5,750 nucleotides of DNA from Arsenophonus sp045399315 (lineage in GTDB: Bacteria > Pseudomonadota > Gammaproteobacteria > Enterobacterales > Enterobacteriaceae). Both the position numbers and the translations under genes were made by a program. Each line of letters opens with the position of its first letter. Position 1 is the first letter of the stretch. Positions 1 to 5,750 of this stretch are shown here, piece by piece. The notes beneath the pieces are model-generated. The model ran no database searches. It had not been told where the DNA came from and worked only from the letters and a program-made list of their open reading frames with translations. The stretch lies in contig DAYVGO010000042.1 of the NCBI GenBank assembly GCA_045399315.1, positions 1 to 5,750 on the forward strand, read 5' to 3'.

Positions 1-130
1 AATATGTACCTAACCGCAATGCTATCTCTTGATTACTCATGAGCTTCATCGCGAAAAAAAGCACATTAAGTTCTTCAGTCGTAAATAAATCATTCGGGGG
101 ATGATTTGTTAAAAAAGAATGGCTTGCATA
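1..130 (-). pseudogene. possible LuxR-type helix-turn-helix fragment, runs off the left edge
   Basis: On the minus strand one frame is open from just after a TGA at 131-133 to the window edge. It reads FTTEELNVL, then MKLMSNQEIALRLG. This resembles the start of a LuxR/GerE DNA-binding domain, in which L-T-x-x-E-x-x-VL is followed by SN-x-EIA-x-x-LG. The recognition helix would lie beyond the edge. No start codon is present at a suitable place in this frame, and the sequence upstream switches frame, so it looks like the broken front of a regulator or a piece left by a rearrangement. Such a regulator is not a typical neighbour of phage int/xis, so it may be host sequence brought in by deletion. 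The call rests on a short motif and could be chance. Confidence 0.3.
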
Positions 131-429
131 TCATCTTGGCGATGAATACAACCGAGAAGTATTGAAAAAATTGACAATGATATGAATTACTTAGATCCCA
201 ACATAAATCTGTGCTGGAGAGCTGCAAGAGAAAATATTGAAATTAAGTTACCCAAATATAAATATTACTCAGATTTAGACAGTGATATGGCATTTAATAT
301 TTTAGACAATATCAGAATCAAATTAATCTGGTAGAGATTTTATGTAAACTGAAAAACGTTATGAATAACATCCATGAATACCGAACAACGTTACATCATG
401 TAAAAGCTGGTATGTTTAACAGGAGATGA
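105..429 (+). pseudogene. unidentified degraded small phage ORF upstream of the methyltransferase remnant
   Basis: I do not recognise this gene. Coding-like sequence continues across three frames. The first (105-about 170) reads KEWLAYHLGDEYNREVLKK. The second (about 170-334) includes IDNDMNYLDP and LCWRAARENIEIKLPKYK. The third (about 298-429) includes QINLVEILCKLKNV and TLHHVKAGMFNRR and ends at TGA 427-429, right before the next start codon. Joining them needs two frameshifts, one in the A-rich run near 165-172 and one near 300-315. The ancestral product would be about 105 residues. The end packs tightly against the next gene, with its stop lying inside that gene's ribosome-binding region, as in phage early operons. 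No domain, signal peptide or membrane span is apparent. The first 25 bases overlap the LuxR-like reading on the other strand; both cannot be real throughout. Confidence 0.3.
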
Positions 430-430
430 A

Positions 431-619
431 GTGAAGTATGACCTGATACTCACAGACCCACCCTGGCAATACCAAAACAAAACATCAAACGGCGCAGCAA
501 AAATACTCTCCCACAAGAAATCATATCCCTCACCTGACAAAGGATGAATATAACCACTCGTGCTTCGCCATTGATTTTTATGGGGTAATGAAACGCCTGA
601 GAATAGCGTAAGTTTTTGA
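431..619 (+). pseudogene. MT-A70-like phage adenine-N6 DNA methyltransferase remnant with internal deletion
   Basis: A GTG start at 431 is preceded by AGGAG at 421-425. The frame begins MKYDLILTDPPWQYQNKTSN and then GAA. DPPW is the catalytic motif of N6-adenine methyltransferases that transfer a methyl group from S-adenosylmethionine, and MKYDLI-x-x-DPPWQY-x-NKTSNGAA is how many phage MT-A70-family enzymes begin. After about 25 residues the similarity stops and the frame ends at TGA 545-547. At 581-619 a different frame reads WGNETPENSVSF then TGA, like the usual C-terminal WGNE ending of these enzymes. Roughly 100-170 codons in between are missing compared with full-length relatives, so the gene is certainly inactive. 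It sits just upstream of the excisionase start (630), consistent with a compact early operon. The N-terminal identification is firm; the C-terminal piece is tentative. Confidence 0.6.
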
Positions 620-629
620 ATGAGGATAA

Positions 630-876
630 ATGAACATGATTACTTTAGCGGAATGGAACGTTCGAAGGGACAGACCACAACGGATGGATACCGTCAGAAA
701 TTGGGCAAGAAACGGACTTATACAGCCCCCACCCATCAAGGACGGCAGAGAATACCTTGTCGAAGAAGTACGCCGTCAAAGTCAACAGTATTAACCAAAT
801 TAGAAATGATAATTCGTTACAAAGGATAGGTCATGCCGAGAATCAGAAGTCGCAAAAACAGAGACTTGCCCCCTAA
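630..876 (+). pseudogene. xis: lambda-type excisionase (Xis), C-terminal tail lost by frameshift
   Basis: Start ATG 630 follows AGGA at 623-626. The open frame (630-794, 54 residues) reads MNMITLAEWN, RPQRMDTVRNWARNGLI, then PPPIKDGREYLVEE. This is very close to the winged-helix DNA-binding part of lambda Xis, whose wing carries PPPVKDGREYL. Xis bends attachment-site DNA and steers integrase toward excision. After GREYLVEE the open frame ends in VRRQSQQY, unlike Xis. The +1 frame from 769 instead reads YAVKVNSINQIRND, matching the lambda tail (SAVKV, then RIRNG), and continues to TAA 874-876. That ending overlaps the integrase start at 833, as lambda xis overlaps int. One extra base in the GAAGAAG stretch 762-768 explains the break. 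Any product would keep the DNA-binding fold but lack the C-terminal tail that contacts integrase. Identity is firm; the frameshift is inferred from remembered lambda Xis. Confidence 0.8.
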
Positions 877-1865
877 TTTGTACGAGCGTAAAGGCTATTA
901 CACTTACCGAGATCCAAGAACACGTAAAGAGTACGGTTTGGGTAGAAACAAAGCTTATGCAATAAATGAAACTATCAGTGCTAATCAGCTGTCAATCAAT
1001 AAAGAAAAAACTAAACCATTAACAAAAAGGATTGAGGAACATGGATCTGTCTCTTTCCATGAGTTTTTAAACAGATATGAAGAAATATTGAAAACAAGAG
1101 AATTGAGGGAAAAAACTTTAAAAGATTATAAACACAGGATTAGCGTAATTAAAAAGGGGCTTATCAATACACCTAGTTCAAAACATTACGACAAAAAATA
1201 TTGCTGATTTTCTTTCACTCGTTTCTTCACGAAGAAAAAACTACAACTGCAAAATTACTGAGAGGATCGTTAATTGATTGCTTTAATGAAGCATTAGCTA
1301 GTGATTTAGTAAAAATAAATCCTGCTGACTTAACAAAAATACCAAAAACAAAAATTCAGCGAGTAAGATTGTCTCTTAATGACTTTAATACTATTTTGAA
1401 CTTGATTAACGATGATGATCATTGGTTAACTCATGCAATGAAACTGGCTTTAATCACAGGTCAGAGGGTATCTGATATTTCAAAAATGAAATGGAAAGAT
1501 ATTCATGATGGGAAGTTATGGATTATTCAACAAAAAACTGGCGCTAAGATAGCAATTTCATTAAAAATTGAAATAATAGGCTTTGAGCTATTAACTATAT
1601 CAAAATTAACAAAAACAATTCAGAATACATCATTAATGATGTTGGCAAAAAAGTATCAATTGAAAAAATGTCAAGGGCATTTGCAAAAGCAAAAAGTCAA
1701 ACCAAATTGTCATGGAATAGAGTGCCATCCTCTTTTCATGAAATCAGGAGTTTATCAGCCAGACTTTACACCGAAAAAATGGGCAGTGAGTTTACACGTA
1801 AATTGTTAGGTCATAAATCAACTGAAATGACAGCTCAGTATCAGGACGATAGAAATAATAGTTGA
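833..1865 (+). pseudogene. int: lambda-family tyrosine integrase, broken by three frameshifts
   Basis: ATG 833 has AGGA at 823-826. The start (MPRIRSRKNRDLPPNLYERK, then YRDPRTRKEYGLG) is the arm-binding domain of lambda Int. The core-binding and catalytic domains follow in other frames. The catalytic set is complete: Arg in TGQRVSD (1465-1467), Lys in QQKTG (1534-1536), His and Arg in FHEIRSLSA (1737, 1746), His in LLGHKS (1812) and the nucleophile Tyr in AQYQDDR (1839-1841). Frame breaks: an extra A in the run 1180-1183, after which NITTKNIADFLSLV reads in the new frame; a +1 shift near 1221-1233 before EEKTTTAKLL; and a shift of -1 (or +2) near 1600-1616 before NNSEYIINDVGKK. Joined, the protein is about 343 residues, close to lambda Int (356). 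It ends TGA 1863-1865 where lambda Int has a few more residues. As written, no single frame holds more than part of the enzyme, so it is inactive unless the indels are assembly errors. Confidence 0.93.
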
Positions 1866-2001
1866 ATTGAGATTTAGAAATAAATAGTGTATGAATATTG
1901 AATTATAGTGATAATCCGTGCATAACTATATAATATATAAATTCTTTAATTCAAGTCAACTATGCGTAAAATAGAAGTTAATAAAAAATAAAGCATAAAT
2001 A

Positions 2002-2014
2002 TATCAATTACTTA
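2002..2014 (+). promoter_or_regulatory. candidate IHF-binding site 1
   Basis: TATCAATTACTTA fits the IHF consensus WATCAANNNNTTR at every defined position. IHF bends attP arms in lambda-type recombination. It lies 137 bases after the integrase stop. Confidence 0.4.
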
Positions 2015-2058
2015 TAAAGTTATAGTTCATTTAATATACGTATTTACACGCGAAAACA

Positions 2059-2070
2059 AGCGATATCGCT
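2059..2070. repeat. 12-bp perfect palindrome
   Basis: AGCGATATCGCT is self-complementary over 12 bases and is GC-rich compared with its surroundings. It immediately precedes the larger inverted repeat. It could be a protein-binding site (integrase core, excisionase, repressor) or chance; no family was recognised. Confidence 0.45.
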
Positions 2071-2104
2071 CACTATAAATCAACAAGTTATGTTGAATAG
2101 TGAG
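2069..2104. repeat. interrupted inverted repeat around an IHF-like site
   Basis: CTCACTAT + AAA + TCAACA pairs with TGTTGA + ATAGTGAG across the 5-base centre AGTTA. This gives 14 base pairs with one 3-base bulge. The centre also reads as CAAC, 7 bases, GTTG (2081-2095), a spacing like the paired core sites around the 7-bp overlap of lambda-type integrases. An exact IHF consensus match (2078-2090) lies within it. Possible roles are an integrase target or a weak transcript hairpin for int; the sequence alone does not decide. Confidence 0.45.
2078..2090 (+). promoter_or_regulatory. candidate IHF-binding site 2
   Basis: AATCAACAAGTTA fits WATCAANNNNTTR at every defined position. It is flanked by inverted TCACTAT motifs, 64 bases after the previous IHF match. 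Confidence 0.4.
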
Positions 2105-2174
2105 TGCGTTTTTGCCAATTTATTAAATTTTTCTACATTAAAACTACATATAGCTTTATCCCAACACCAGGAAA

Positions 2175-2206
2175 AAAGAAGGCCAGTCATAAGACTGGCC
2201 TTCTTT
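2175..2206. terminator. strong bidirectional intrinsic terminator
   Basis: AAAGAAGGCCAGTC (2175-2188), a 4-base loop ATAA, and GACTGGCCTTCTTT (2193-2206) form a perfect 14-bp stem with a GC-rich core. The A-run before the stem gives a U-tract for minus-strand transcripts, and the T-rich end does so for plus-strand ones. It insulates the integrase side from the membrane-protein genes, so the latter need their own promoter. Confidence 0.85.
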
Positions 2207-2260
2207 GTTGACTCATAAATAAAACATGAGCTATAGTCTTCAAAAGATGCGTAATGTATT

Positions 2261-2289
2261 TTGATGAAAAAACTGCATAAAGCTAGAAA
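2261..2289 (+). promoter_or_regulatory. candidate sigma-70 promoter for the membrane-protein pair
   Basis: TTGATG (2261-2266) and TAGAAA (2284-2289) are separated by 17 bases. Each matches its consensus at four of six positions. It lies after the strong terminator and about 30 bases before the first start codon, where a promoter for this insulated pair is expected. AT-rich DNA gives many weak matches. Confidence 0.35.
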
Positions 2290-2318
2290 TTTAAAATTTT
2301 TAGGACGAGTAGAATAAA

Positions 2319-2435
2319 ATGAAAAAAAAATCTAGTGAAGCAAAATTAATTAAAAAAGCTATTTTTATAATAATCTTAATTTATTTTTTTATTTATTTTA
2401 TGCATTTTGTAAGATATTATTTTTATTATAAATAA
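2319..2435 (+). CDS. 38-residue single-span membrane peptide, possible polymerase inhibitor (Iap-like)
   Basis: The frame runs ATG 2319 to TAA 2433-2435. Residues 1-13 are charged and basic (MKKKSSEAKLIKK), residues 14-31 are a continuous hydrophobic stretch (AIFIIILIYFFIYFMHF), and the tail is short, basic and aromatic (VRYYFYYK). This predicts an inner-membrane peptide with its N-terminus in the cytoplasm. An AGGA at 2302-2305 is 13 bases from the ATG, longer than ideal, so translation may be weak. It lies 36 bases upstream of the Wzy-like gene in the same direction, probably as one transcript. Phages D3 and epsilon15 pair a tiny hydrophobic inhibitor of the host O-antigen polymerase with their own polymerase; this peptide has the right size, topology and neighbour. 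No sequence match to Iap could be tested. A nine-A run follows the start codon directly. It could also be a leader peptide or a chance ORF. Confidence 0.5.
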   Translation: MKKKSSEAKLIKKAIFIIILIYFFIYFMHFVRYYFYYK

Positions 2436-2471
2436 AATTTTATTATTTATATATATTTTTAGGATTTTAAA

Positions 2472-3785
2472 ATGAAATTAAGAATTAACATTTTTATATT
2501 ATTTTATGTTCTTCAATTAATATTTATAGTTTTTTACTTAAGTGAAAATATAATTATTATAGGTAAAAAAGGTGTTTATAATAACATACTAATATGTTTT
2601 TTTATTTTCGGTCTTTTTATTTTTATGAAAAAAAATAAAATATTTTTAGACTTCACAACGTTGTCAATATGTTTTTTTATTTTATATTTGTCATTTAAAG
2701 TTATAATTGATTTAGGTGATGATGGTTATTTAAAGCAAATAACAATAGGAACAACTGGAGGAATATTATTATTTTATTTTATTGGTTATTTTTGCGCATT
2801 ATCATTTAATAACTTATTAAATTTAAATAAAAAAATAATTTTTTATTTTTTTATATTTATAGTTTCAATAAGTTTATGTTACATAATATATTGTTTTTAT
2901 CCAAGAATAAGGACTGATTTATTTTTGCTTAGAGGAATAAATGGTGCTTACCAAAGGCCAGGAAACTTTTTATCAATATTATTTTTTATGCATTCATTTT
3001 TATTTTTTATGTTTTCATTATTTTATTTTAATAAAAAATTATCAAAAAAAACACTTATTTTAATTTATTCTTTTACATCTGTAATATATTTACTATTGTC
3101 TCAATTAATAGCTTCAAATAGTTCTACTGCCGTAATTATCGGCATTAATTTTATAACAACAACAATGATGCTAATAATGTTTCAGAAAGATTTATTTTTA
3201 CATTATGTAAATAATAAAATAAAAATAATATACTCTAAAAAGTTCATCTTGCGTTTTATTTCATTAGGTTTTTTATATATAATATCAATTGGTTCTGTAG
3301 CAATTTTTTTGATTTTATTTTTTAATCTAAATATTAATAAATTGCGAGTATTTGGATTTGGATCTCATTCTAACAATTCTATTTTATCAAGAATGGAAAT
3401 TATTTTTGATACAGGTATTCAGCAAATTACCTATGCTCCAATTTTAGGGGATATGAATGTTGCTTTTTACGTTACCGGTATCAAAGGAAGATATTTACAT
3501 AACTTTATTCCAAATATAATCTCTCAACTTGGATTAATTGGCTTTCTTATTATAACTTATATTTTTTCCAATGTTTTTTATAGGCTATATTCAAAAATAA
3601 TTTATAAAAACATTGGGAATATTATTGATACTTATAAAAGTAAGATGTTAAATCTTTATTTTCTTCTTATAATGCTATATATTTTTATTTTTGCAAACTT
3701 AGCAACATCTATGTCTTGGTCAGTAATTTGGTTTGCCATTGGTTTTATTAATTGCAGTGTAAATTTTAATAAAAATAATAATTAG
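2472..3785 (+). CDS. Wzy/WaaL-superfamily O-antigen polymerase-like membrane protein
   Basis: A 437-residue protein starting at ATG 2472, with AGGA at 2461-2464 (7-base spacing). By eye it has 11-12 membrane spans, near residues 6-23, 37-52, 61-78, 93-111, 121-142, 164-186, 193-213, 217-236, 258-285, 348-369, 393-411 and 413-430. A larger loop lies at about 286-347. That loop has superfamily-style marks: SRMEIIFDTGIQQI (Arg307), PILGDMN, and LHNFIPNIISQLGLIGFL (His343-Asn344 before a span). An earlier loop has QRPGN (Arg162). Such proteins polymerise undecaprenyl-linked O units in the periplasm (Wzy) or ligate O antigen to lipid A-core (WaaL). Wzy is likelier because phages carry wzy genes for seroconversion, but primary sequence cannot separate the two. 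The gene is intact, very AT-rich compared with int, and ends 91 bases before the convergent tailspike remnant. No terminator is evident between them. Confidence 0.72.
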   Translation: MKLRINIFILFYVLQLIFIVFYLSENIIIIGKKGVYNNILICFFIFGLFIFMKKNKIFLDFTTLSICFFILYLSFKVIIDLGDDGYLKQITIGTTGGILLFYFIGYFCALSFNNLLNLNKKIIFYFFIFIVSISLCYIIYCFYPRIRTDLFLLRGINGAYQRPGNFLSILFFMHSFLFFMFSLFYFNKKLSKKTLILIYSFTSVIYLLLSQLIASNSSTAVIIGINFITTTMMLIMFQKDLFLHYVNNKIKIIYSKKFILRFISLGFLYIISIGSVAIFLILFFNLNINKLRVFGFGSHSNNSILSRMEIIFDTGIQQITYAPILGDMNVAFYVTGIKGRYLHNFIPNIISQLGLIGFLIITYIFSNVFYRLYSKIIYKNIGNIIDTYKSKMLNLYFLLIMLYIFIFANLATSMSWSVIWFAIGFINCSVNFNKNNN

Positions 3786-3876
3786 AAAAAATTATTCTGA
3801 ATTATCCCTGAATTTTGTATAATATGCTGATTTTATCATCATTGAATTATTTGAATAGTATTTTATATAATCTATT

Positions 3877-5750
3877 TTATGATACTCCCAATGGTGTTTT
3901 TCTATTAACTAGTATGCCAGAATCAACACCTCTCCCAAATAAGTTTTCAAATCCAAAACATCTATTATCAGTAAATGAAACTTCTTTTAATCCAGATGAG
4001 GATTGATTACATGATAATACTGCTTTACTATTTAATATTGTATCTTTATTAAAATTATCTTTAATAAAATCATCACCTATAAAATTATTGATATTTATTG
4101 ATATTTTTCAGAAAGATTGTTAATTTTAAATACAGAGCAAAAGCCTCCTCACACAATATTGTTTGATATTTCAATATCTTTTAACTGATATTTATAATTT
4201 TTATCATTAATGTCAGTATATATTCTTATACCATGTGAACGATTACTAAGTAAATTTATTATATTATTATATTACTCATCACTGGATATCCATCAAAGTA
4301 ATATCGATTATTAATTTAACTTAATAAACTTCTTGATGAAATATCTATTCCATTAAATACTAGATTTACATTATTTTTATTATATCCATACATATTAATA
4401 GTGTTATTCGCTACATTTACATCTTTGCTAAATATAGTAATTGTTATACCATAACCACCACAAATAATAATATTATTACAAACATTAACACCGGTTGTTC
4501 TTATTTTAATGTCGCCCATACAAACATCAAAATCATCTACAATTATTTTATTATTAACATTTGCGATAAATCCAGAAACATATATACTGTGTTCAAATGA
4601 ATTTTTTATTATATTATTAGAAATTACCCAATTTCTCCCCGATCTTAATATATCAATATTTTCTCTATTTTTAAAAGTATCACCATCTTTTTGAGCGTAA
4701 TCACTATATGATGATGCTCCAATTACCACATTATCACACCATTTGAATATGTTAGAATTAACAGCAGCATTATCACAACCAGTTAAATCAACTGCATGTA
4801 TTAATGCCCTACCTGTTTCTTTATGAGAATGAGCAATAACATTGTTTTCTATGAAAGTTAAATTATAATTTTTTGTTTTGTTTCCGCTTACGTCACGAGC
4901 TATAGAAAATAAAGTAGCACTATCAATGTTAGTAAAATTACATTTTTTTATAGTAATACTTTTAGTATTTTTTAATCCTATTGCATATCTCTAATCATTA
5001 GGTGAATTGCCTGAAATTGAGTGCCTTGTATTATTACCCTCAAATTTCAATCCTATTATTTCTATATATTCAGTAGTTTTCGCATTATTATCATCAGGAA
5101 TACCAATCAATAATATTGGGTATGCATCTTCATCTGAAACAATTGAATCAAGTCTTTTTATTTTTGCTTTACCAAAATAAATTTTATTTGATTTTTTTAT
5201 ACTTAGAGCAAACCTATCTGTCCCTGTACTTTTCTTTTTTACACCATAAATTTTGTTGCCATCAAAATATACATTCAAATTGGAGTCTATTGCAGATTGT
5301 ATAGCATTTATGTCATCCGTACACCATCACCAATCGCCCCAAATTACTCTGGTGTAGTCCAGCTTATTAAATCCTTTAATGTTCCAACTGGTGAAACACC
5401 AATCATTGATCCATCACCATTTTTTAATTCTTCTCTAAATCTTTTATCAAATTGATCAGGATCATATTTTAAAATATTAGGAAAATAAAACTGCTGAGCA
5501 CCATAGCTGTCATAAACAGCCATTGCATAACCTTCGACAGTGACGAATTTGGTTACTTGTCCATTATAAACTGGGAAGCCAGACTGATTAATAATAATCG
5601 GTTGAGCAATGGGTACCGTTGATTCATCTTCATTTTCAATATACACTTGAATCTGGTTCTCGGGTACAACAGTCGGATCGGTATCTATTTCACCAATATA
5701 GATTTTACCATTTGAGCACGCCTGAAACTTTCGTCTCAGCGTAAATAAGT
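3877..5750 (-). pseudogene. P22-type tailspike (head-binding domain + beta-helix), heavily degraded, 5' end beyond window
   Basis: From the right edge the minus strand reads SNGKIYIGEIDTDP, NQIQVYIENED, then QPIIINQSGFPVYNGQ, and later ILKYDPDQF. This is the trimeric head-binding domain of P22 gp9, which joins the tail machine. The beta-helix domain starts at FGAIGDGV-TDDINAIQSAID (about 5281-5343), the usual GDGxxDD entry motif of pectate-lyase-fold spikes, and continues with Asn-rich rungs (FIENNVIAHSH, WVISNNIIKNSF, KIIVDDFDVCMGD). Such spikes bind and often cleave O antigen. Breaks, in reading order: TAA 5344-5346 (probably Gln), a missing base at 5320/5321, TAG 4991-4993, TAA 4316-4318, a shift near 4257-4265, TGA 4149-4151 and a shift near 4085-4110. 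The last frame ends GVDSGILVNRKTPLGVS, TAA 3877-3879. The total is about 625 codons in the window, close to a full spike. Not functional as written. Confidence 0.88.
4086..4105. repeat. 10-bp tandem duplication inside the tailspike remnant
   Basis: TATTGATATT occurs twice head to tail. It lies at the place where the tailspike reading changes frame. A 10-base duplication alone would give a different shift from the one needed, so at least one further indel must be present. Confidence 0.7.

Larger units (their letters stand above)
1866..2174. other. gene-free region after int, candidate phage attachment (att) region
   Basis: No credible gene was found here; the longest ATG reading noted is 9 codons. 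In lambda-like phages the attachment site lies directly beyond the 3' end of int, and this stretch has fitting signals. Two exact matches to the IHF consensus WATCAANNNNTTR occur at 2002-2014 and 2078-2090. TCACTAT, the end of the lambda arm-type Int site, occurs at 2070-2076 and inverted at 2097-2103. A looser arm-like AAGTCAACTAT is at 1953-1963. A core with a tRNA 3' end could not be recognised. The region is AT-rich, so some of these matches could be chance. Confidence 0.42.

Noticed and set aside
620..829. 69-codon + strand frame beginning MRINEHDYFSG
   Set aside because: It overlaps the excisionase in another frame; the excisionase reading (630 onward) has clear lambda Xis similarity and this one has none.
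833..1865. Programmed frameshifting in the integrase
   Set aside because: Three separate shifts with no paired slippery-site and stem structure seen, in a neighbourhood of clear pseudogenes; decay is simpler.
1971..2100. CRISPR-like repeats
   Set aside because: The repeats are a single inverted repeat and AT-rich motifs; there is no regular direct repeat with spacers.
1866..2174. tRNA gene or tRNA 3' end as the attachment target
   Set aside because: No T-loop GTTCGAATC-like motif or acceptor stem with CCA was found on either strand.
3815..4006. 63-codon + strand frame
   Set aside because: Antisense shadow of the tailspike C-terminal remnant, whose minus-strand reading (GLKEVSFTDNRCFGFENLF) is coherent with the rest of the gene.
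4509..4694. 61-codon + strand frame
   Set aside because: Antisense to the best-preserved beta-helix segment of the tailspike; no ribosome-binding site or recognisable product.
4316..4729. Separate 137-codon minus-strand gene starting at GTG
   Set aside because: The same frame continues upstream without a break to the TAG at 4991, so this is an internal piece of the tailspike, not a gene of its own.
5116..5304. 62-codon + strand frame
   Set aside because: Antisense shadow of the tailspike; it exists only because the minus-strand codons are AT-rich.

Overview
The window looks like the edge of a decayed lambdoid/P22-like prophage in an AT-rich Enterobacterales host. A Morganellaceae-type genome (Proteus, Providencia or Arsenophonus-like) would fit the base composition and the lambda/P22-type genes, but no host marker gene is visible, so the organism is an inference. 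All similarity statements rest on remembered family sequences; no alignment was run.

Left part (1-1865): a small minus-strand fragment resembling a LuxR-type helix-turn-helix, an unidentified degraded phage ORF, a remnant of an MT-A70-like adenine methyltransferase that keeps only its two ends, a lambda-type excisionase gene whose C-terminal tail is frameshifted away, and a lambda-type tyrosine integrase split by three frameshifts. The integrase still encodes every catalytic residue across its three frames.

Middle (1866-2318): a gene-free stretch that fits a phage attachment region. It has two exact matches to the IHF consensus, inverted TCACTAT motifs like lambda arm-type sites, and a 12-bp palindrome. 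It ends in a very strong bidirectional terminator and a plausible promoter.

Right part (2319-3785): two intact, very AT-rich genes on the + strand: a 38-residue single-span membrane peptide and a 437-residue polytopic protein with the layout of an O-antigen polymerase/ligase (Wzy/WaaL superfamily). A short membrane peptide beside a Wzy-like protein in a prophage recalls the iap/wzy-beta seroconversion modules of phages D3 and epsilon15. This is the best candidate for a new system here.

Far right (3877-5750, minus strand): a P22-type tailspike with a clear head-binding domain followed by a right-handed beta-helix. It is broken by four in-frame stops and three frameshifts and runs off the window.

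The order int - att-like region - O-antigen-modifying gene - tailspike is that of circular P22/Sf6/SfV-like phage genomes. In a normally integrated prophage, int and tailspike lie at opposite ends. The window may therefore be a junction between two tandem prophages or a rearranged remnant. The membrane-protein pair stays open while genes on both sides have collapsed, which suggests it is retained for surface-antigen modification.
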